From Firmicutes bacterium UBA2530 (GTDB lineage Bacteria; Bacillota; Clostridia; Tissierellales; Sedimentibacteraceae): a DNA stretch of 34,332 bases. Position 1 is the stretch's first letter, and every line of letters begins with the position of its first letter. Shown in pieces: positions 7,350 to 15,071 of the stretch. The notes below the pieces were generated by a model. The model was not told the DNA's origin. It made no database searches and was given only the letters and a program-made list of their open reading frames with translations. The DNA is taken from positions 84,397 through 118,728 of the forward strand of contig DDNC01000011.1 in assembly GCA_002340985.1 (NCBI GenBank), read 5' to 3'. The position numbers were made by a program, and so were the translations under genes.

Positions 7350-7890
7350 GTGATTATAAATAAAATATATACCTAATATACTTACGACAATACGGATTGT
7401 TGTTTCAATTATGCTTTTATTTACCGAACCGCTGTCATCTGTGTTTTTCACCTTTTACATTGTATGCGGAGCAACCGATATTTTGGACGGATATGCGGCC
7501 AGAAAAACAAACGGCGAAAGTAGAGCTGGAGCAATTCTCGATAGCACGGCAGATTTTATTTTTATAGCTGTTATGCTGTTTATAATGATTCCTATTATAG
7601 AGGTTGAATTTTGGGTTAAGTTATGGTTAATTGGAATATCAGCAGTTAAAGCATTATCATTATTAATAGGATTTATAAAATACCGTTCACTTGCTTTTTT
7701 GCATACATATATGAATAAGGCTACGGGAGCACTGTTATTTGCATTCCCTTTATTTTACTATGGTTTAGGAATAACAGTTACATCTTTTTTACTTTGCGGC
7801 ATCGCAAGTATTGCTGCGGTTGAAGAGTTATTTATAAATATAAAATCTGAGCAGCTTGTGTACAACATTAAGTCAATATTTTTAAAATAA
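7350..7890 (+). CDS. CDP-alcohol phosphatidyltransferase, 5' end apparently frameshifted
   Basis: Members of this membrane family join a CDP-diacylglycerol to an alcohol in phospholipid synthesis (PgsA, PssA or related). The signature D-x2-DG-x2-AR-x8-G-x3-D-x3-D is complete (DILDGYAAR, then GAILDSTAD), and four to five hydrophobic segments follow. The open frame from ATG 7411 lacks the usual N-terminus, yet the bases just upstream in that frame read IPNILTTIRIVVSI, exactly the start typical of the family. A perfect site AGGAGG (7337-7342) with GTG at 7350 opens a different frame (IINKIYT) that stops at 7374. One base is therefore missing, or two extra, around 7368-7373. Either a real mutation, which would likely make it a pseudogene, or a sequence error. 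Substrate not determinable. Confidence 0.8.
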
Positions 7891-8099
7891 ATGTACTTGT
7901 CTTACGTTTGGACATTCCAATATTGATCATATAAAATTTTTGATTTTTTTATTCAAAAATATTTGTGTAAGAAGATTTACTTTGGGGTATAAGGTATCAT
8001 CGGTAAATATCAAGCGTATTGCATTTTGTTTTAATTGATTTTAATTTGTTTTAATGGTACGCAATACATTACATAACATAGACCTAAAGGAGATAAAGC

Positions 8100-9698
8100 A
8101 TGAGCATTAAAAGAATTATTTATAGTACGATGGTCTGTCTGGCTCTATTGAGCGTTTTAAGCACAGGCTTGATGTTTTCATTTCTTGATCAAAATCAAAG
8201 CAATGGCACAATTGTGAATTATTGCGGAGTCGTAAGGGGAGCGACACAGAGGGTTATGAAGCTTTATCTGCTTAACCAGCCTGTAGAAGAGCAAATCTCC
8301 AAGGTGGAAAAATCAATGGATGGGATCATTTCCGGAAATAAGGAGCTTGGACTTCCGGTTCCGATAGATAAAGAATTAGTATCACAGATGGTGCAAATTC
8401 GCTCTTACTGGAAGGAGCAGGTTCTTCCACTTATGAACGGAGATTCGGATTCCTATGCGAAATTGCTGGAAAACAGCGAGGAGCTTTTTACTAAAAGCAA
8501 TGCGGCGGTTTCGCAAGCCGAAAAATATTCAGCTCAGGGCATAATCAAGCTTAAGGTTGTAAGTGTAGTTACATTAGCTATTAACCTTATTTCTATCGTT
8601 TTCATTCTAAGCATTATACGAAGAAAGATTTTGATGCCTGTGAAAATCTTGGAAGAGGGAATGGAATACCTTTCACAGGGTGATTTACAGAGCGATGTAG
8701 ATTACACTTCTGAAAATGAGCTGGGAATGCTTGCTGATAGTATGAGAACGTCCATTAATACGCTTTCTGACTATGTTTCCAGAATAGGTCAGTCAATGGA
8801 ACAAATGGAGCAAGGAAATTTTGACATTCCGGTTCAACAGTATATTGGTGATTTCACAAGCATAGGACGTTCTATTGAAAAGTTTTCAACAAAAATTTCG
8901 GATACTCTTGGTCAGCTGAATCAGATGTCTGAACAGGTTTCGGCAGGTGCCGACCATGTTGCGTCAAGTTCGCAGCTTTTGTCTGAAGGGGCCGTAGAGC
9001 AAAGTGCCGCTATAGAAAATCTGTTTCTTGCTGTGGAAGGAATAGTGTCAAAAATAGATTACACGACTGAGAATGCAAGTGTTTTTAATGAGAAGGCGCA
9101 AAAAATGGGTACAAGTCTTGATGAAAGTGAACGCCAGATGCATCTTTTGTTAAACGCGATGGACGATATACGGAAGAACTCGGAAGAAATCATAAAAATA
9201 AATAAAACTATTGAGGATATCGCATTTCAAACCAATATTCTGGCGTTGAATGCCGCAGTTGAAGCAGCCAGAGCCGGTGCGGCCGGAAAGGGATTCGCCG
9301 TAGTAGCTGACGAGGTAAGAAATCTGGCGGCGAAGAGTGCGCTTGCTGCAAAAAATACTGCTGAACTGATTGATGTTTCAGTAAAGTCTGTGGATGCAGG
9401 CAAGGATATATCCGATGAAATGGCGCATACACTGAATACTGTACTTATGGATGCTAGAGAGATTGCTGTTGGTATTGGAGAGATCCAGTCTGCATCACAG
9501 GAGCAGAGTGTTTCTATTTCACACATAAACAAAAGCGTAGATAAAATTGCTGCAGTAGTTCAGTCTAATTCTGCAACTGCAGAGCAAAGTGCTGCCGCAA
9601 GTGAGGAATTATCCGCACAAGCGAAGATGCTCAGCGACCTTGCGAGTCAATTTACGCTTAAAGATATAACTGCTCTTAATACTGTTGATACATTCTGA
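8100..9698 (+). CDS. Methyl-accepting chemotaxis protein with PilJ/NarX-like sensor region
   Basis: The 532-residue transmembrane chemoreceptor signals to CheA/CheW. Parts in order: TM1 (7-29), an extracytoplasmic helical sensor (30-150) whose first helix NYCGVVRGATQRVMKLYL resembles the P-box of PilJ/NarX-type sensors, TM2 (152-173), HAMP (about 174-230), a second HAMP-like linker (230-290), and the long signalling coiled coil with the highly conserved hairpin FQTNILALNAAVEAARAG near residues 374-391. No C-terminal CheR-tethering pentapeptide is seen. The ATG follows AAAGGAG. It stands alone between unrelated genes, and a strong terminator follows. The ligand is unknown; PilJ/NarX-like regions in other proteins sense nitrate or surface contact. 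Confidence 0.95.
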   Translation: MSIKRIIYSTMVCLALLSVLSTGLMFSFLDQNQSNGTIVNYCGVVRGATQRVMKLYLLNQPVEEQISKVEKSMDGIISGNKELGLPVPIDKELVSQMVQIRSYWKEQVLPLMNGDSDSYAKLLENSEELFTKSNAAVSQAEKYSAQGIIKLKVVSVVTLAINLISIVFILSIIRRKILMPVKILEEGMEYLSQGDLQSDVDYTSENELGMLADSMRTSINTLSDYVSRIGQSMEQMEQGNFDIPVQQYIGDFTSIGRSIEKFSTKISDTLGQLNQMSEQVSAGADHVASSSQLLSEGAVEQSAAIENLFLAVEGIVSKIDYTTENASVFNEKAQKMGTSLDESERQMHLLLNAMDDIRKNSEEIIKINKTIEDIAFQTNILALNAAVEAARAGAAGKGFAVVADEVRNLAAKSALAAKNTAELIDVSVKSVDAGKDISDEMAHTLNTVLMDAREIAVGIGEIQSASQEQSVSISHINKSVDKIAAVVQSNSATAEQSAAASEELSAQAKMLSDLASQFTLKDITALNTVDTF

Positions 9699-9716
9699 TT
9701 CTTCAGGTAAGACTGT

Positions 9717-9756
9717 AAAAGCAAGTCATATGGGTGGCCATTTGACTTGCTTTTTT
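9717..9756 (+). terminator. Intrinsic terminator of the chemoreceptor gene
   Basis: AAAAGCAAGTCA pairs with TGACTTGCTTTT around a loop that has a further ATGG/CCAT pairing; six T follow. Confidence 0.88.
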
Positions 9757-9812
9757 AATTGTGGCATTTTGTATTGCTGAGATAAACTTTGAAAGTGCAG
9801 AAATATTGCATC

Positions 9813-9841
9813 TTTACTTTTGCATGTGTTTATAATATAAT
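9813..9841 (+). promoter_or_regulatory. Sigma-A promoter of the DUF1893 operon
   Basis: TTTACT (9813-9818), 17 bp, TATAAT (9836-9841), about 100 bp before the first start codon. Confidence 0.55.
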
Positions 9842-9939
9842 TTAACGAAACAATGCTTGTAATAGTCAATGTTGACTCTGAACAAGTTTAGTGCGATATT
9901 GATAATGACAATCATAACCTATAGCAAAGGGGCCAATTG

Positions 9940-10368
9940 ATGAAAGACATAGAAAAGGCAGTAGGGCTTCTGAAAGAAGAAAATCTTGCATTAGCAATAG
10001 TTAAAGACGAAAGAATTGTTTTCAGGAGCACTGACAAGGGCATAAGTCCGCTGTACAAAGCTCTTAAGGAGCATGAAGCTGAACTTGAGGGCTCAAGTGT
10101 TGCAGACAGAGTAACAGGAAAAGCTGCAGCCATGATTTGTTCACATGCAGGAGTTAAGGCGTTAAAAACAAATTTAATATCGGATAATGCAATTAATGTA
10201 TTAAAGGAATCAAACATCGAATATGAGTACGATGAACGTACTCCGTTTATAAAAAACAGGGACCACACAGGAATGTGTCCTGTTGAAACAATATCATTGA
10301 AAACAGATAATATAAATGATCTTTTAAATGGCATTTCTGATTTTCTTGAAAAGATAAAGAGGGGTTAA
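9940..10368 (+). CDS. DUF1893 family protein
   Basis: The 142-residue soluble protein (KEENLALAIVKDERIVFRSTDKGISPLYKAL, DRVTGKAAAMICSHAGVKALKT, CPVE near the C-terminus) matches DUF1893, a family whose known structure (Thermotoga TM1506) has a cytidine-deaminase-like fold but no established reaction. C-terminal TGMCPVET carries a Cys that is typical of the family. I chose ATG 9940, 7 nt after AAAGGGG, over the TTG at 9937. It is 5 bp from the DUF3842 gene, so they are co-translated. The pairing with an ECF transporter subunit downstream suggests a role with a vitamin-like or nucleobase-like compound (inference). Confidence 0.85.
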   Translation: MKDIEKAVGLLKEENLALAIVKDERIVFRSTDKGISPLYKALKEHEAELEGSSVADRVTGKAAAMICSHAGVKALKTNLISDNAINVLKESNIEYEYDERTPFIKNRDHTGMCPVETISLKTDNINDLLNGISDFLEKIKRG

Positions 10369-10373
10369 ATAAA

Positions 10374-10790
10374 TTGAAAATAGCCGTTATAGATGGAATG
10401 GGCGGTGGAATAGGAAGTCAGGCGGTAGAGAGGCTGAAGTCTTTAAACAGCAATGATATTGAAATCATTGCTCTGGGAACGAACTCCCAGGCAACCGCCA
10501 ACATGCTGAAATCAGGGGCGCATGAAGGAGCAACCGGAGAAAATGCAATTTCTTGGATGTGCCAAAAGGTTGATATAATAATAGGGCCATTGGCTATTAT
10601 TGCGGCGAACTCAATGATGGGAGAAATAAGTCCTAAAATGTCTGAGGCAATAGCCGAAAGTCCAGCAAAGAAGCTTCTGCTTCCCGTAAGCAAGTGCAAT
10701 ATTGAGGTAATAGGGCTCGAAAGCCTTCAATTCAAAACTATATTTAATGAGCTTACAGAAACAATTAAAAAAATAATAAAAGAAAAATAA
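10374..10790 (+). CDS. DUF3842 family protein
   Basis: The 138-residue protein begins KIAVIDGMGGGIGSQ, a glycine-rich nucleotide-binding-like loop, and continues with IIALGTNSQATANMLKSGA and DIIIGPLAIIAANSMMGEISP, characteristic of DUF3842. No reaction is known. The start is TTG at 10374, 9 nt after GAGGGG; the protein would lack its conserved beginning with any later start. It lies 5 bp after the DUF1893 gene. The stop codon lies inside the stem of a terminator hairpin (10784-10835) that separates it from the ECF S-component gene. Confidence 0.85.
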   Translation: MKIAVIDGMGGGIGSQAVERLKSLNSNDIEIIALGTNSQATANMLKSGAHEGATGENAISWMCQKVDIIIGPLAIIAANSMMGEISPKMSEAIAESPAKKLLLPVSKCNIEVIGLESLQFKTIFNELTETIKKIIKEK

Positions 10791-10835
10791 CCATGAAGGT
10801 TTTAACAGGTATGAAACTTTTGTGGTTATTTTTTT
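10784..10835 (+). terminator. Long terminator hairpin between DUF3842 and the ECF gene
   Basis: AAAATAACCA with AAGGTTT on the 5' side pairs continuously, with U-G wobbles, with AAACTTT and TGGTTATTTT on the 3' side (about 19 bp), followed by a T run. It would reduce or condition read-through into the ECF gene, whose start is only 27 bp beyond. Confidence 0.75.
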
Positions 10836-10862
10836 CTGAAAATCTGAAAAGAAGGAGAAAAC

Positions 10863-11396
10863 ATGAACAAAAAAAATGCAACAAAAGAAATTGTAATAAG
10901 TGGTCTGCTTTTAGCATCAGGAATATTACTTCCTATGTTTTTCCACATGTTTGGTATGACAGGTCCAATTGCGCTGCCAATGCATATACCTGTATTAATA
11001 GGGGGATTTTTGCTTCCGCCTCAGTTAGCGTTGCTTCTGGGTGTTATTACTCCGTTGTCAAGCGGTATTCTGACAGGTATGCCAGTAATGTTCCCCATGG
11101 CGGTAATAATGGCGTTTGAGCTTGGTTTCTACGGATTTACCGCGTCTCTCGCTACAAGAAAGTTTAATCTGCCTGCAATACCTTCTTTGATTATTTCAAT
11201 GGTTGTGGGGAGAATTGCGGCAGGATTGACGGTCGCAGTACTGGTTCAGCTTTTCGGAGTTAAGATGAATCCTGTAATGTTTGTAACAGGAGCTGTAGTA
11301 ACAGGGTTGCCAGGAATAATAATCCAGTTGATATTTATTCCCTCATTAATATATGCAATAAACAGATTTATAAAAAAATCATCAATAAATGCGTGA
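10863..11396 (+). CDS. ECF transporter S component, substrate unknown
   Basis: The 177-residue, very hydrophobic protein has about five to six membrane helices and the layout of ECF S-components that bind vitamins and pass them into the cell with a shared EcfA/EcfA'/EcfT module, which is not in this window. Typical features are the N-terminal KEIVISGLLLASGILLPMFF helix, LPMHIPVLIGGFLLPP, and TPLSSGILTGMP. The ATG follows AAGGAG at 5 nt. No riboswitch that would reveal the substrate is visible upstream; a terminator hairpin is. Linkage to DUF1893 and DUF3842 suggests all three act on one compound (inference). Confidence 0.85.
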   Translation: MNKKNATKEIVISGLLLASGILLPMFFHMFGMTGPIALPMHIPVLIGGFLLPPQLALLLGVITPLSSGILTGMPVMFPMAVIMAFELGFYGFTASLATRKFNLPAIPSLIISMVVGRIAAGLTVAVLVQLFGVKMNPVMFVTGAVVTGLPGIIIQLIFIPSLIYAINRFIKKSSINA

Positions 11397-11434
11397 TAAA
11401 TAAAATGCCTATATCTCATAGGCATTTTATTTAT
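11396..11434. terminator. Bidirectional terminator between ECF and AraC-type genes
   Basis: A perfect 17-bp stem (11396-11412 with 11418-11434; ATAAATAAAATGCCTAT arm, loop ATCTC) with T-rich arms on both strands sits between convergent genes that end at 11396 and 11440. Confidence 0.85.
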
Positions 11435-11439
11435 TATTC

Positions 11440-12315
11440 TTAGATTGCTTTCTTACTGACAGGTATCCAGATTTCGCTTTTATAATCTATTTTTGTCGTA
11501 TCAGGGCTTTCATTCCAAAGAATTTCAGGACCTCCGGTCAACTGGTATCCCGATGCAGGAAGCCATTCAGCATAAATTCTTGCCCATGTATCCTGCAAGG
11601 CCATTGGAAATGGACCTGCCACTTCAAATACCGCCCAGACAGAGGGCTCCACATGAAGCATGTCGTAATTACCGGATTCGGTCTTTGTTGTCGCCACACC
11701 GATGTATTGGTCAAGCTCAGTTCCATCGGTAGTTCGCTCGGAAAAATTTGCCGAGATGCTGAGAATGCCTACGGGCTCTGTGTTGCAGAGAGACTTCAGT
11801 TCTGATATTACCTCGGGGGTTAGCTTTTCAGCCAGCGTTTTCATTTGCGGATTAACTCCTTCAAACTGCAGTGTAATATGCTTTTTAAATCCAACAATAT
11901 TAAAGCTGCTTTTTTCAACAATTCTATAATCCATTTCTATTCCTCCTCGTATAGTCAATTGGAATGTAAGAGGTTGAAAGGACTTTAGCACAACATTTTT
12001 TTTTCTGGCCTGTGAGGGTGTGATTCCATGCATGGCCTGAAAGGCCTTGCTGAAAGCTTCTGGCGATTCATAACCAAGTTCGAAGGCTATGTCAATTATT
12101 TTTATCTTTTCTGACTGTAAAAGTATGCCTGCTACAGATAATCTGCGACGGCGGATATATTCGCCAAGAGGTATTCCGGCAAGAAAAGAAAACATTCTCC
12201 GAAAGTGGTATTCAGAGCATCCTGCTATTCGGTAAGCCTGATTTAGATCAACATCATTCATTAAGTTTTTTTCTATAAAATCCATGGCTTCATTAAGCTG
12301 TGCTAAAACATTCAT
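11440..12315 (-). CDS. AraC-family regulator with GyrI-like effector-binding domain
   Basis: The 291-residue protein has an N-terminal pair of AraC helix-turn-helices (1-105: NDVDLNQAYRIAGCSEYHFRRMF and IIDIAFELGYESPEAFSKAFQ) and a C-terminal effector-binding domain of the GyrI/Rob type (about 120-291: MDYRIVEKSSFNIVGFKKHI, YEIWIPV-like end SEIWIPVSKK). Such proteins respond to drugs or small aromatic compounds. The ATG at 12315 follows GGAGG at 6 nt. It stands alone; its targets are unknown. The 247-bp gap between it and the cotJ operon's end (12316-12564) holds only the cotJ terminator and AT-rich sequence. Confidence 0.92.
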   Translation of the reverse strand: MNVLAQLNEAMDFIEKNLMNDVDLNQAYRIAGCSEYHFRRMFSFLAGIPLGEYIRRRRLSVAGILLQSEKIKIIDIAFELGYESPEAFSKAFQAMHGITPSQARKKNVVLKSFQPLTFQLTIRGGIEMDYRIVEKSSFNIVGFKKHITLQFEGVNPQMKTLAEKLTPEVISELKSLCNTEPVGILSISANFSERTTDGTELDQYIGVATTKTESGNYDMLHVEPSVWAVFEVAGPFPMALQDTWARIYAEWLPASGYQLTGGPEILWNESPDTTKIDYKSEIWIPVSKKAI

Positions 12316-12517
12316 ATGTTACCTCCTTCATCTTAAAAACAGTGTATCAAAATTTATATTAAAAGTCCTGTTAGTTCCGTTGCTAATACTAACTGATTTA
12401 ACAATATTATATCATCTTTGATAATTATTTTTAGTAAAATTTCTGAGACATATACGTGATGTTATAACTGATCTGAAAGAAGTATGTAATATTATACCGC
12501 AAATATATGTAAATAAA

Positions 12518-12551
12518 AACAACACCTGCATGATGAAATCAGACGCAGGTG
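12518..12551 (-). terminator. Terminator of the cotJ operon
   Basis: Read leftward, CACCTGC (12551-12545) pairs with GCAGGTG (12539-12533), with an inner GAT/ATC, and is followed by TTGTTTTTATTT. Confidence 0.8.
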
Positions 12552-12564
12552 CTATAGTCAGCAT

Positions 12565-13137
12565 TTAGAAAAACTTTTTGCTTGATGTATACTCCTCAAC
12601 GAGTCTCAGACCTTCTCCGAATCTCTGAAAATGCACAATCTCTCTTTCGCGAAGCCATCTCAATGTATCTTTAACAAGAGGGTCATCGGTTAAGGCCATA
12701 AGCCCCTCGTATGTGGCCCTGGCTTTTTGTTCCGCAGCCATATCGTTGTATAAATCTGCAATAGGATCTCCTTTCGCCTGAGTATACTTTGCGCTCCATG
12801 GAACACCGTCCGAATCAAGCAGAAAAGGGCATTCGTCATGATTTGCGTAGTAACCGCCCATACCGGCAGCGATCAATTCATCCCTTGTTGCACCCTGTAT
12901 CAACTTTTTAAACAATGTCGCAACCATCTCCATGTGACCTAATTCCTCAGTTCCTATATCTGTAAGCAGTCCCTTTGTTTCATTAAGGGGCATACTGAAT
13001 CTCTGGGTCAGATAGTTCATACTTGCGCTTGCTTCACCGTCAGCCCCGCCGTATTGATTTAATACTGCCTTGGCCATTCTTACGTCTTTATTTGAAACTC
13101 TTACAGGGTACTGTAATTTTTTTTCATATATAAACAT
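12565..13137 (-). CDS. cotJC: Spore coat protein CotJC, manganese-catalase family
   Basis: The 190-residue product belongs to the Mn-catalase/ferritin-like four-helix family: GGADGEASASMNYLTQRF, TDIGTEELGHMEMVATLF and the distal AAEQKARATYEGL and REREIVHFQRFGEGL helices carry the Glu/His ligands of a dinuclear metal site. CotJC coats the spore and some homologues have catalase activity. It is the last gene of cotJABC, 25 bp after cotJB, with AAGGAAGG ahead of its ATG. Expression in the mother cell under sigma-E is expected; a matching promoter lies at 13653-13684. Confidence 0.95.
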   Translation of the reverse strand: MFIYEKKLQYPVRVSNKDVRMAKAVLNQYGGADGEASASMNYLTQRFSMPLNETKGLLTDIGTEELGHMEMVATLFKKLIQGATRDELIAAGMGGYYANHDECPFLLDSDGVPWSAKYTQAKGDPIADLYNDMAAEQKARATYEGLMALTDDPLVKDTLRWLREREIVHFQRFGEGLRLVEEYTSSKKFF

Positions 13138-13162
13138 ATTGTAATCCTTCCTTTCTTATATT

Positions 13163-13432
13163 CTATCTTTCCCATGGCCATGGGGCGTTGATATATCTCC
13201 AGGTATCACCTGTTTCACGGGACATTACAGACATTATTCCGTATTTTGTTTCATACGCACGTTGAACCTGCATGTGCTGATCAGCCAATACCTGGTGCTT
13301 ATATAGAGCTATGGGATCGTTTGGATGGGTATCCAGGTAAAGGGCAAGATCGTAAAGAGCAAATTCCAATTTCTGAATATCTAACAGCATATGCTGCTCT
13401 TCATTGAGAGAATTGTATTCATTGCTGATCAT
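13163..13432 (-). CDS. cotJB: Spore coat protein CotJB
   Basis: The 89-residue protein shows the CotJB pattern: LLDIQKLEFALYDLALYLDTHPNDPIAL followed by a C-terminal YGIM...WRYINAPWPWER, the tryptophan-rich end typical of the family. Its ATG follows GGAGG at 8 nt and overlaps the cotJA stop by four bases (ATGA), a sign of translational coupling. It is needed with CotJA for coat assembly of CotJC in Bacillus; here the same is inferred from synteny. Confidence 0.95.
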   Translation of the reverse strand: MISNEYNSLNEEQHMLLDIQKLEFALYDLALYLDTHPNDPIALYKHQVLADQHMQVQRAYETKYGIMSVMSRETGDTWRYINAPWPWER

Positions 13433-13638
13433 GGCAGAATCCTCCTTTGAGCAGAGTTTGCATAAGGAGTGGTAAGTTCGGGAAACATTGTTCCGTGAAA
13501 AAACGCATCGCTTATATTATTGAAATACATCGGATTAATTTGATATGGGACATAGCCGTATCCCGGCAGCGGGTCCTCCGGCATGTATGGAACCATTGGT
13601 ATATAATGATCGTTATATTGCATATGCAAGATTTTCAT
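13429..13638 (-). CDS. cotJA: Spore coat protein CotJA
   Basis: The small Pro/Tyr-rich protein (up to 69 residues; YIPMVPYMPEDPLPGYGYVPYQINPMYF) and its position before cotJB identify CotJA. The start is uncertain: the ATG at 13638 touches the AAAGGA site directly, whereas an in-frame TTG three codons later (13629) has a 9-nt spacing and looks better placed. A sigma-E-like promoter lies 15 bp upstream. Confidence 0.85.
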   Translation of the reverse strand: MKILHMQYNDHYIPMVPYMPEDPLPGYGYVPYQINPMYFNNISDAFFHGTMFPELTTPYANSAQRRILP

Positions 13639-13652
13639 TCCTTTCTATAAAT

Positions 13653-13684
13653 ATTGTATATCAATTCCTACACTTATATTATTC
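13653..13684 (-). promoter_or_regulatory. Sigma-E-like promoter of cotJABC
   Basis: On the minus strand GAATAATATA (13684-13675), a 14-bp spacer and TATACAAT (13660-13653) resemble the sigma-E consensus (-35 with ATA, -10 CATACAAT; 7 of 8 match). This fits known sigma-E control of cotJ in Bacillus. Confidence 0.55.
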
Positions 13685-13796
13685 AAGTATCGACTAATAG
13701 TGACTTTATATTGCGTAATGATATATAATTAAAAATATATTTATAGGTTGAAATTTATATTTTATGTGCTATAATGATGCTATCTTAATAAATTAA

Positions 13797-13920
13797 TTCG
13801 CTAGGGGAGCATAAGTGCTGAGAATTTACCCTTATAACTTGATCCGGTTAGTACCGGCGAAAGGAAGACGACAGTAAATTGTAGTATAGCCCCCTCCCGC
13901 GAAAAATGGGAGGTATTTTT
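13797..13920 (+). promoter_or_regulatory. TPP (THI-box) riboswitch controlling thiT
   Basis: The conserved core is plain: AGGGGAGC (13803-13810), GTGCTGAGA, TTACCC, CTTGATCCGGTTAGTACCGG and CGAAAGGAAG (to 13868). P3 is very short (GCA/TGC). Downstream, CCTCCC (13893-13898) can pair with the ribosome site GGGAGG (13908-13913) of thiT, hiding it. AGGGGAGC of the aptamer can instead pair with GCCCCCT (13889-13895), which would free the site. This predicts translational repression when thiamine pyrophosphate binds. The P1 stem could not be drawn with confidence. Confidence 0.92.
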
Positions 13921-14550
13921 ATGTCAGGAGAAGTTTTACAATCTTTTTTTGAATCTGCCGTGGGGCAGGTTACAACCGTGGTAGTTATATTTTTGTTGCT
14001 GGTAGCGGTAATGAGGACCAATGAAAAGAAAAATGATATTTCAATATTGGTTAAAACCTCAATATTACTTGCAGTTGCTTTTGTCTTAAATCACATAACA
14101 TTGTACAGGATGCCGCAGGGAGGCTCTGTAACTGCGTTCAGCATGTTTGCAATATTTTTGGTAAGCTACTTGTTTGGACCAAGGCAGGGAATTCTTGCAG
14201 GTATGGCTTACGGTCTTCTGGACTTGGTAATTAATCCATATGTTGTTCATCCGATTCAGATATTTATGGATTATCCGCTTGCATTTGGAGCAATTGGACT
14301 AGGTGGCTTGTTAAGAGAAAACAAGCAGGGTATGATTTTGGGATATCTGGCGGGAGTGCTGGGAAGATATGCAGTTGTGGTTATTTCAGGGATTATATTC
14401 TGGGGAATGTATGCCGCTGAAGGCTTTAATGCCGTGACGTGGTCATTCTTCTACAACATGACATACATGCTGCCTGAAGCTGTGGCTACAGTTGCCATAT
14501 TAATGATTCCGAGCATAAGAAATTTATTTGAAAAGTTTAAAATTAAGTAG
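13921..14550 (+). CDS. thiT: Thiamine ECF transporter S component ThiT
   Basis: The 209-residue, six-helix membrane protein binds thiamine and works with the shared ECF energising module. The ThiT signature is present: YRMPQGGSVTAFSMFAIF around residues 61-78, SYLFGPRQGILAGMAYGLLDL and the later VHPIQIFMDYPLAF. The start at 13921 is fixed by GGGAGG 7 nt upstream; an in-frame ATG at 13906 would place that site inside the gene. Control by the upstream TPP riboswitch confirms the substrate. No thiamine biosynthesis genes adjoin it, in line with salvage. Confidence 0.96.
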   Translation: MSGEVLQSFFESAVGQVTTVVVIFLLLVAVMRTNEKKNDISILVKTSILLAVAFVLNHITLYRMPQGGSVTAFSMFAIFLVSYLFGPRQGILAGMAYGLLDLVINPYVVHPIQIFMDYPLAFGAIGLGGLLRENKQGMILGYLAGVLGRYAVVVISGIIFWGMYAAEGFNAVTWSFFYNMTYMLPEAVATVAILMIPSIRNLFEKFKIK

Positions 14551-14552
14551 AT

Positions 14553-14587
14553 ATACCGCCAATTTTATTATGTAAAATTGGCGGTAT
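14553..14587. terminator. Terminator hairpin after thiT, likely bidirectional
   Basis: A perfect 15-bp stem ATACCGCCAATTTTA/TAAAATTGGCGGTAT with loop TTATG between convergent thiT and the monooxygenase-like gene. Its T tail is weak (TATTCTT). Confidence 0.75.
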
Positions 14588-14610
14588 TATTCTTATGAAA
14601 TATTAACAAA

Positions 14611-14895
14611 CTATAAAATCAACTCATATATGTTTAATTCACTGCTTTTTCTCAGATTGCTGACAAGAGGCACTATTCTCGTGAAATGTTCTGTATTTTT
14701 GTGTATGTTGTGGGCCTCACGGCTTTCCCATTCCTCAATCATTGTTAAAATTGTTTTATCATTAACATCTCTGAATAAGTTATATGAAATGCATCCGTTT
14801 TCTTTTTGCGATTTAATTACAAGCTCTTCATAAAGCTTAAGTGCTTCGTCAATTTTATCCTCATAAAAAATTCCTTTTGCAACAATTTTAATCAT
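14611..14895 (-). CDS. ABM-type putative quinol monooxygenase
   Basis: The 94-residue protein has the antibiotic-biosynthesis-monooxygenase ferredoxin-like fold: IKIVAKGIFYEDKIDEALKL, SQKENGCISYNLFRD, ILTMIEEWES and the HNIHKNTEHF helix. E. coli YgiN is a quinol monooxygenase of this family, but many members have no proven activity. The ATG at 14895 follows GGAGG at 5 nt; an earlier ATG would add 30 hydrophobic residues without a ribosome site. It is a single gene facing thiT. Confidence 0.88.
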   Translation of the reverse strand: MIKIVAKGIFYEDKIDEALKLYEELVIKSQKENGCISYNLFRDVNDKTILTMIEEWESREAHNIHKNTEHFTRIVPLVSNLRKSSELNIYELIL

Positions 14896-15018
14896 GGAAA
14901 CCTCCGTTTTATTTATGAAATATATTATAGCATGTACAAGTAAGCACTTCAATAATACAAAAATAAATTTACTATAAAGCTGCAATTGGTATCAGTAATA
15001 ATGATTGTTAAAAAATTG

Positions 15019-15047
15019 TTGACAAGCATATAATTATGTGATAATAT
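15019..15047 (+). promoter_or_regulatory. Promoter of tRNA-Val
   Basis: TTGACA (15019-15024), 17 bp, TAATAT (15042-15047), 25 bp before the tRNA. Confidence 0.8.
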
Positions 15048-15071
15048 TATTTTCACTGATAGAAGAAGTAC

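Noticed and set aside
7978..8099. GCGTATTGC...GCAATAC inverted repeat and TTTTAAT repeats before the chemoreceptor
   Set aside because: Seven-base arms some 40 bp apart in AT-rich DNA; no promoter or riboswitch pattern fits.
9227..9532. Antisense open frame inside the chemoreceptor gene
   Set aside because: It mirrors the conserved signalling hairpin, has no ribosome site and no recognisable family; similar mirror frames inside SulP (3496-3867), mreB (21665-21985) and walJ (27930-28352) were dropped for the same reason.
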